Assembly (NCBI RefSeq): GCF_004000785.1
Contig: NZ_BILX01000018.1
Location: 39,545 to 103,544 of the forward strand
Direction of reading: 5' to 3'
DNA length: 64,000 nucleotides
Source: Paenibacillus ehimensis NBRC 15659
GTDB taxonomy: Bacteria; Bacillota; Bacilli; Paenibacillales; NBRC-103111
The notes below the pieces were generated by a model, which searched no databases, was not told the origin of the DNA, and saw nothing but the letters and a program-made list of their open reading frames with translations. Positions 60,670 through 64,000 of this stretch are shown here, one piece after another (the stretch's first letter is position 1; each line of letters starts with the position of its first letter). Both the position numbers and the translations under genes were made by a program.

Positions 60670-62709
60670 ATGGCCCGTGATTTGCCTATAGGCAACGGCA
60701 ACGTGCTTATTAATTTTGACGTTCATTACAATGTTCGGGATATTTATTTCCCTTATGTCGGTCAGGAGAATCAAGCGCTGGACCATTTATCGCATTTTGG
60801 CGTATGGACGGCGGAAGATTTTTTCTGGATCGACCATCCGGAGCTGAAAAAGCAGTCCGGCTATTTGAACGATTCCATGATTACGAACGTCGCCTGCACG
60901 CACGAGCGGCTCGGCCTCAAGCTGCAGCTTCGCGACGGCGTGGACGTGCAGGAGAATGTATTCATCCGCAAGGTGGTCGTGGAAAACGACTGGGACCGGG
61001 AACGCGAGGTGAAGCTGTATTTCCATCTGGACCTGCACTTGTACGGCAACGGCGTGGGCGATACGGTATACTACGACCCGGAATTGCGATCGCTTGTATT
61101 TTACAAGGGACACCGGTACTTGTCGTTGTCGTGTCGGGGGCAGGATCAGAAGGAGGCGGGAGTTACTTCGTATGCGACCGGGCAAAAGGAAATGAACCGG
61201 CTCGAAGGGACATGGCGGGATGCGGAAGACGGACGGCTCGGCGGCAACCCGATTGCGCAAGGGTCGGTTGACGGAACGGTCGAGCTGGCCTTGCGGGTGC
61301 CGGCCAAAGGGTCGAAGGAAGCCTGGTTCTGGGTATGCTTCGCCCGGGAGGACCAGGAAATCCGCAAGCTGGAACGCACGGTCCGGTCGGCTACGCCGCA
61401 TGCGCTGCTGCAGCGCACGTACAATTACTGGGGCCAGTGGCTCGGGCAGGACCGGCACGAGTTGAAGCTTCTTGAGCCGGACATCGCATCCTTCTACAAG
61501 CGCAGCCTGCTCGTGGTCCGTACGAATACGGACAACCGGGGGGCCATTCTGGCCGCCAACGATTCGGACATTTTGAAGTTTGCGCGCGATACGTATTCGT
61601 ACATGTGGCCGCGGGATGGCGCGCTGATTGCGCATGCGCTTGACCGAAGCGGCTATCATGCGCTGACGAAACGATTTTTCCAGTTTTGCAAGCGGGGATT
61701 GTCGCAGGACGGCTATTTGCTCCACAAGTACAACCCGGATGGCTCCGTCGGTTCGAGCTGGCATCCGTGGGTCAACGCCCGCGGCGAGAAGCAGCTTGCC
61801 ATTCAAGAGGACGAGACGGCGCTTGTGCTGTTCGCCCTGTGGCATCACCACCGCCTGGCCCGGACGCTGGACGAAGCGCGCGACGACTACGACAATCTCG
61901 TTCTGCCTGCGGCCGATTTCATGGCGCGTTATACCGATGCTTCGGGATTGCCGCTGCCTTCGTACGACCTGTGGGAGGAGCGCTACGGCGTGCATTTGTT
62001 CACGGTCGCGAGCGTCTACGCGGGGCTGCTCGCCGCTGCGGGCTTCGCCGAGCATTTCGGGGACAAGCTGAGGGCGCTGCATTACCGGGATAAGGCAGCC
62101 AGCGTGAAGCAGGCGGTCGAGCATTCGCTTTATTCCGGGCAGGAGGAGCGGTTTATCCGTTCGCTCTATTGGAATGACGAGAAGCAGTCGTACGAGCCGG
62201 ACTTGACGCTGGATGCGAGCATGTACGCGATATTCGACTTCGGGATGTTTGCGCCGGACGACCCGCGGGTCGCTGCCACGATGCAAGCGATCCGTCAGCA
62301 GCTGTGGGTACAGACGGAGGTGGGAGGGCTCGCCCGGTATTCCAACGACTATTATCATCAGGTGACGAAGGATGTCGCCAAGGTGCCCGGCAATCCGTGG
62401 TTTATATGCACGCTCTGGTATGCGGAATACGTGATCGCCGCGGCGAAGAGCGAAGAAGAGCTCAAGGAGGCGGCGGATCTGCTGCGATGGACGATGAGCC
62501 ATGCGCTGCCTTCAGGGATTTTGGCCGAACAGGTGCATCCGTTCACCGGCGAGCCGATGTCCGTTTCACCGCTGACCTGGTCCCACGCGACCTTCGTCAA
62601 GGTGGTGCAGGAATATTTGGCGAAGCTGAAGCTGTTCCGGCACCGGGAACGCGGCAGCGAGGATCAGAGCGACGCGAAGCTGCTCCATGCGGCGGGGGAA
62701 AAGCGATGA
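60670..62709 (+). CDS. GH15 glucoamylase/glucodextranase-like glycosidase
   Basis: 679 aa without signal peptide, so cytoplasmic. The N-terminal 260 residues are a beta-sandwich (GNGNVLINFDVHYNVRDIYFPYVGQENQ). The C-terminal (alpha/alpha)6 barrel has YSYMWPRDGALIAHALDRSGY, WHPWVNARGEKQLAIQEDETALVLFALW with the catalytic acid, and GILAEQVHPFTGEPMSVSPLTWSHA with the catalytic base. It releases glucose from alpha-glucans or oligosaccharides. Its stop overlaps a glucose dehydrogenase start, which suggests direct oxidation of the released glucose. Confidence 0.9.
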   Translation: MARDLPIGNGNVLINFDVHYNVRDIYFPYVGQENQALDHLSHFGVWTAEDFFWIDHPELKKQSGYLNDSMITNVACTHERLGLKLQLRDGVDVQENVFIRKVVVENDWDREREVKLYFHLDLHLYGNGVGDTVYYDPELRSLVFYKGHRYLSLSCRGQDQKEAGVTSYATGQKEMNRLEGTWRDAEDGRLGGNPIAQGSVDGTVELALRVPAKGSKEAWFWVCFAREDQEIRKLERTVRSATPHALLQRTYNYWGQWLGQDRHELKLLEPDIASFYKRSLLVVRTNTDNRGAILAANDSDILKFARDTYSYMWPRDGALIAHALDRSGYHALTKRFFQFCKRGLSQDGYLLHKYNPDGSVGSSWHPWVNARGEKQLAIQEDETALVLFALWHHHRLARTLDEARDDYDNLVLPAADFMARYTDASGLPLPSYDLWEERYGVHLFTVASVYAGLLAAAGFAEHFGDKLRALHYRDKAASVKQAVEHSLYSGQEERFIRSLYWNDEKQSYEPDLTLDASMYAIFDFGMFAPDDPRVAATMQAIRQQLWVQTEVGGLARYSNDYYHQVTKDVAKVPGNPWFICTLWYAEYVIAAAKSEEELKEAADLLRWTMSHALPSGILAEQVHPFTGEPMSVSPLTWSHATFVKVVQEYLAKLKLFRHRERGSEDQSDAKLLHAAGEKR

Positions 62710-63923
62710 AGGCGGTGCGCGTAACCGGCCTTGTACCCGCGGGCGGAGCGGCAGCCGGGGCGGCGTCGCCAAAGCTGGAGCTGATCGAGGTCGAGCGCCC
62801 CGGACGGCAGACGAAGACGGACGTGCTCGTCCGCGTGCTCTGCATCGGCCTTGACGGCACGGACCGCGAGATCATGAGCGACAAGTACGGCGTGCCGCCT
62901 GAGGGCGAAACGTCGCTGACGATCGGGCACGAATCGCTCGGCGTCGTGGAAGAGGCGGACCCGGCCACGGGATTCGCGCCGGGAGACGCGGTCTGCGCCT
63001 TGGTGCGCAGGCCGTGTGCGGACCCGGGATGCGTCAACTGCCGGAACGGGCAGCAGGACTTCTGCGAAACGGGGCAGTATACGGAACGGGGTATCCGCGG
63101 CGCGCATGGGTACTTGTCGGACTATTATGTCGAGGATGCCAGATATTTGGTCAAGGTGCCCGCGGGCAGTCTCGCTTACGGGATTTTGGCCGAGCCGCAG
63201 AGCATTGTCGAGAAGGTATGGACCGAGGTGCAGCGCATTCAGCAGCGGCTCGTCTGGCAGCCGAGGACGGCTGTGGTGCTTGGCTCGGGGCCGCTTGGGC
63301 TGCTCGCTGCACTCACGTGCCGGTGCCTGGGACTGGATACCGTGGTATGGTCCAAGTCGCCGGACGATTCGGTCGGGGCCGAGCTGGTCCGGGCCTGCGG
63401 AGCGATGTACGCGCGGGCGGAAGACGAAGCCGCCGTCCCGGCAGGCTCTGGGGGCGCTCCTGCCGTATCCGCGTTGGAGGCGTACCTGCAGCGAAACGGC
63501 CGGCGCGCGGACCTCATCTTCGAATGCACGGGCTACAGCCCGCTCGCGTTCGACGCGATGGCCGCCTTGGGGCCGAACGGCGTGCTGGCACTTCTCGGCG
63601 TAACTCCGGGCAACCGGAGCATCCGCATTTCCTCCGACCAGATTAATCAAGAGCTGGTGCTGGAGAATAAATGCGTGCTCGGCTCGGTGAACGCGTCGCG
63701 CAAGGACTTTGAAACCGGGCTGTATCGGTTGAAGCAGATGGAAGCCCGCTTTCCCGGCCTGCTGGGCCGACTGATGACCGACCGGCTGACGCTCCAGCAG
63801 GTGCCGCAGCTTGATTTCGACCGGATCGCCGTCAAAGCCGTGGTCGATCTTGTGCCGCGGGAGCAATGGACCGGACTTGTCCGGCACGAAGCGGACGAGG
63901 TGGCGTACAGCTTCTCGGTGTAA
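62706..63923 (+). CDS. Zinc-dependent glucose 1-dehydrogenase (MDR family)
   Basis: 405 aa. GLDGTDREIM and GHESLGVVEE belong to the catalytic zinc site region, and CADPGCVNCRNGQQDFC gives the four structural-zinc Cys. VVLGSGPLGLLAALTCRCLGLDTV is the NAD(P) Rossmann motif, and GILAEPQSIVEKV matches the glucose dehydrogenase-type MDRs (Thermoplasma/Sulfolobus GlcDH-like). It oxidises glucose or galactose to the lactone. The ATGA overlap makes it a partner of the GH15 enzyme. A terminator follows. Confidence 0.85.
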   Translation: MKAVRVTGLVPAGGAAAGAASPKLELIEVERPGRQTKTDVLVRVLCIGLDGTDREIMSDKYGVPPEGETSLTIGHESLGVVEEADPATGFAPGDAVCALVRRPCADPGCVNCRNGQQDFCETGQYTERGIRGAHGYLSDYYVEDARYLVKVPAGSLAYGILAEPQSIVEKVWTEVQRIQQRLVWQPRTAVVLGSGPLGLLAALTCRCLGLDTVVWSKSPDDSVGAELVRACGAMYARAEDEAAVPAGSGGAPAVSALEAYLQRNGRRADLIFECTGYSPLAFDAMAALGPNGVLALLGVTPGNRSIRISSDQINQELVLENKCVLGSVNASRKDFETGLYRLKQMEARFPGLLGRLMTDRLTLQQVPQLDFDRIAVKAVVDLVPREQWTGLVRHEADEVAYSFSV

Positions 63924-63948
63924 GAAAGTAATTATCGAAGATGAATGA

Positions 63949-64000
63949 AAAATAAGCGGGCAGCACCTTCGACTTGGAAAGGGGCTGTCCGCTTATTTTT
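63949..64000 (+). terminator. Terminator of the GH15-GlcDH operon
   Basis: AAATAAGCGG-CAGC pairs with GCTG-CCGCTTATTT around a 20-base loop, followed by a T run at the window edge. Confidence 0.8.

Noticed and set aside
1..64000. CRISPR arrays, tRNA or rRNA genes, intact IS elements, phage genes
   Set aside because: Reading both strands showed no regular direct-repeat array, no CCA-ended cloverleaf, no transposase or integrase motifs and no phage structural genes.

Overview
The window is a GC-rich chromosomal stretch of an endospore-forming member of the Bacillota, most likely Paenibacillaceae (Paenibacillus/Cohnella type). Supporting signs are an alpha/beta small acid-soluble spore protein, a ytxG/ytxH-like pair, a YutE-like DUF86 protein, a YqkK-like small basic protein, strong GGAGG ribosome binding sites with frequent TTG/GTG starts, and many ATGA stop/start overlaps. 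I see no rRNA, tRNA, CRISPR array, complete insertion sequence or prophage. Names rest on motifs read by eye, not on database searches.

Layout. 0-5 kb: a truncated amidohydrolase, a TIM-barrel isomerase, an orphan membrane sensor-like protein, a decayed GH18 chitinase gene, an SPL-type radical SAM enzyme and a spore protein. 5-11.6 kb: an anaerobic fermentation operon (hemerythrin-like protein, 44-aa double-CxxC protein, adhE, pflB, pflA) behind an FNR/CRP-type palindrome centred 41.5 bp before the predicted transcription start. 11.6-17.8 kb: a secreted discoidin/metalloprotease, an HD-GYP membrane protein, and a GntR regulator with its CynX-like transporter. 17.8-23.9 kb: two MarR regulators flanking a drug-efflux cluster with an EmrA-like adaptor, a 14-TM EmrB-like pump, a second lipoprotein adaptor and a secreted protein. 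24-32 kb: hydroxyacid dehydrogenase, YciI protein, DeoR regulator plus ROK kinase, and a three-gene envelope operon (MGDG-synthase-type glycosyltransferase, MFS, NodB deacetylase). 32-43 kb: azoreductase, a frameshifted gene, a highly structured 180-bp element, thiamine genes (tenI, thiO, thiD), a SufR-like regulator and an LCP ligase. 43-53.7 kb: an FG-GAP lipoprotein with an overlapping two-component system, KDPG aldolase, selD plus mnmH (selenium for tRNA), a split winged-helix regulator, ytxGH and a phosphodiester glycosidase. 57-64 kb: a methyltransferase coupled to an RRNPP-like XRE-TPR regulator, an XRE-LytTR-like fusion, and a GH15 glucoamylase-like enzyme coupled to glucose dehydrogenase.

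The most unusual part is an AT-rich island at about 54.1-56.7 kb on the minus strand. It encodes an Agr-type peptide signalling module: a membrane protein that resembles an AgrC sensor half but has no kinase, then AgrB with its His/Cys pair, then a 40-aa AgrD-like peptide whose ring-forming residue appears to be serine. All three genes overlap at their stop/start codons. Beside them are a CPBP intramembrane protease and a small membrane gene broken at a 7-base homopolymer. A similar kinase-less sensor-like protein stands alone at 1742-2404. No GHKL kinase or AgrA is visible, but a cytoplasmic regulator with a LytTR-like C-terminus lies 4 kb away. Together these suggest a peptide signalling circuit that departs from the standard agrBDCA design.
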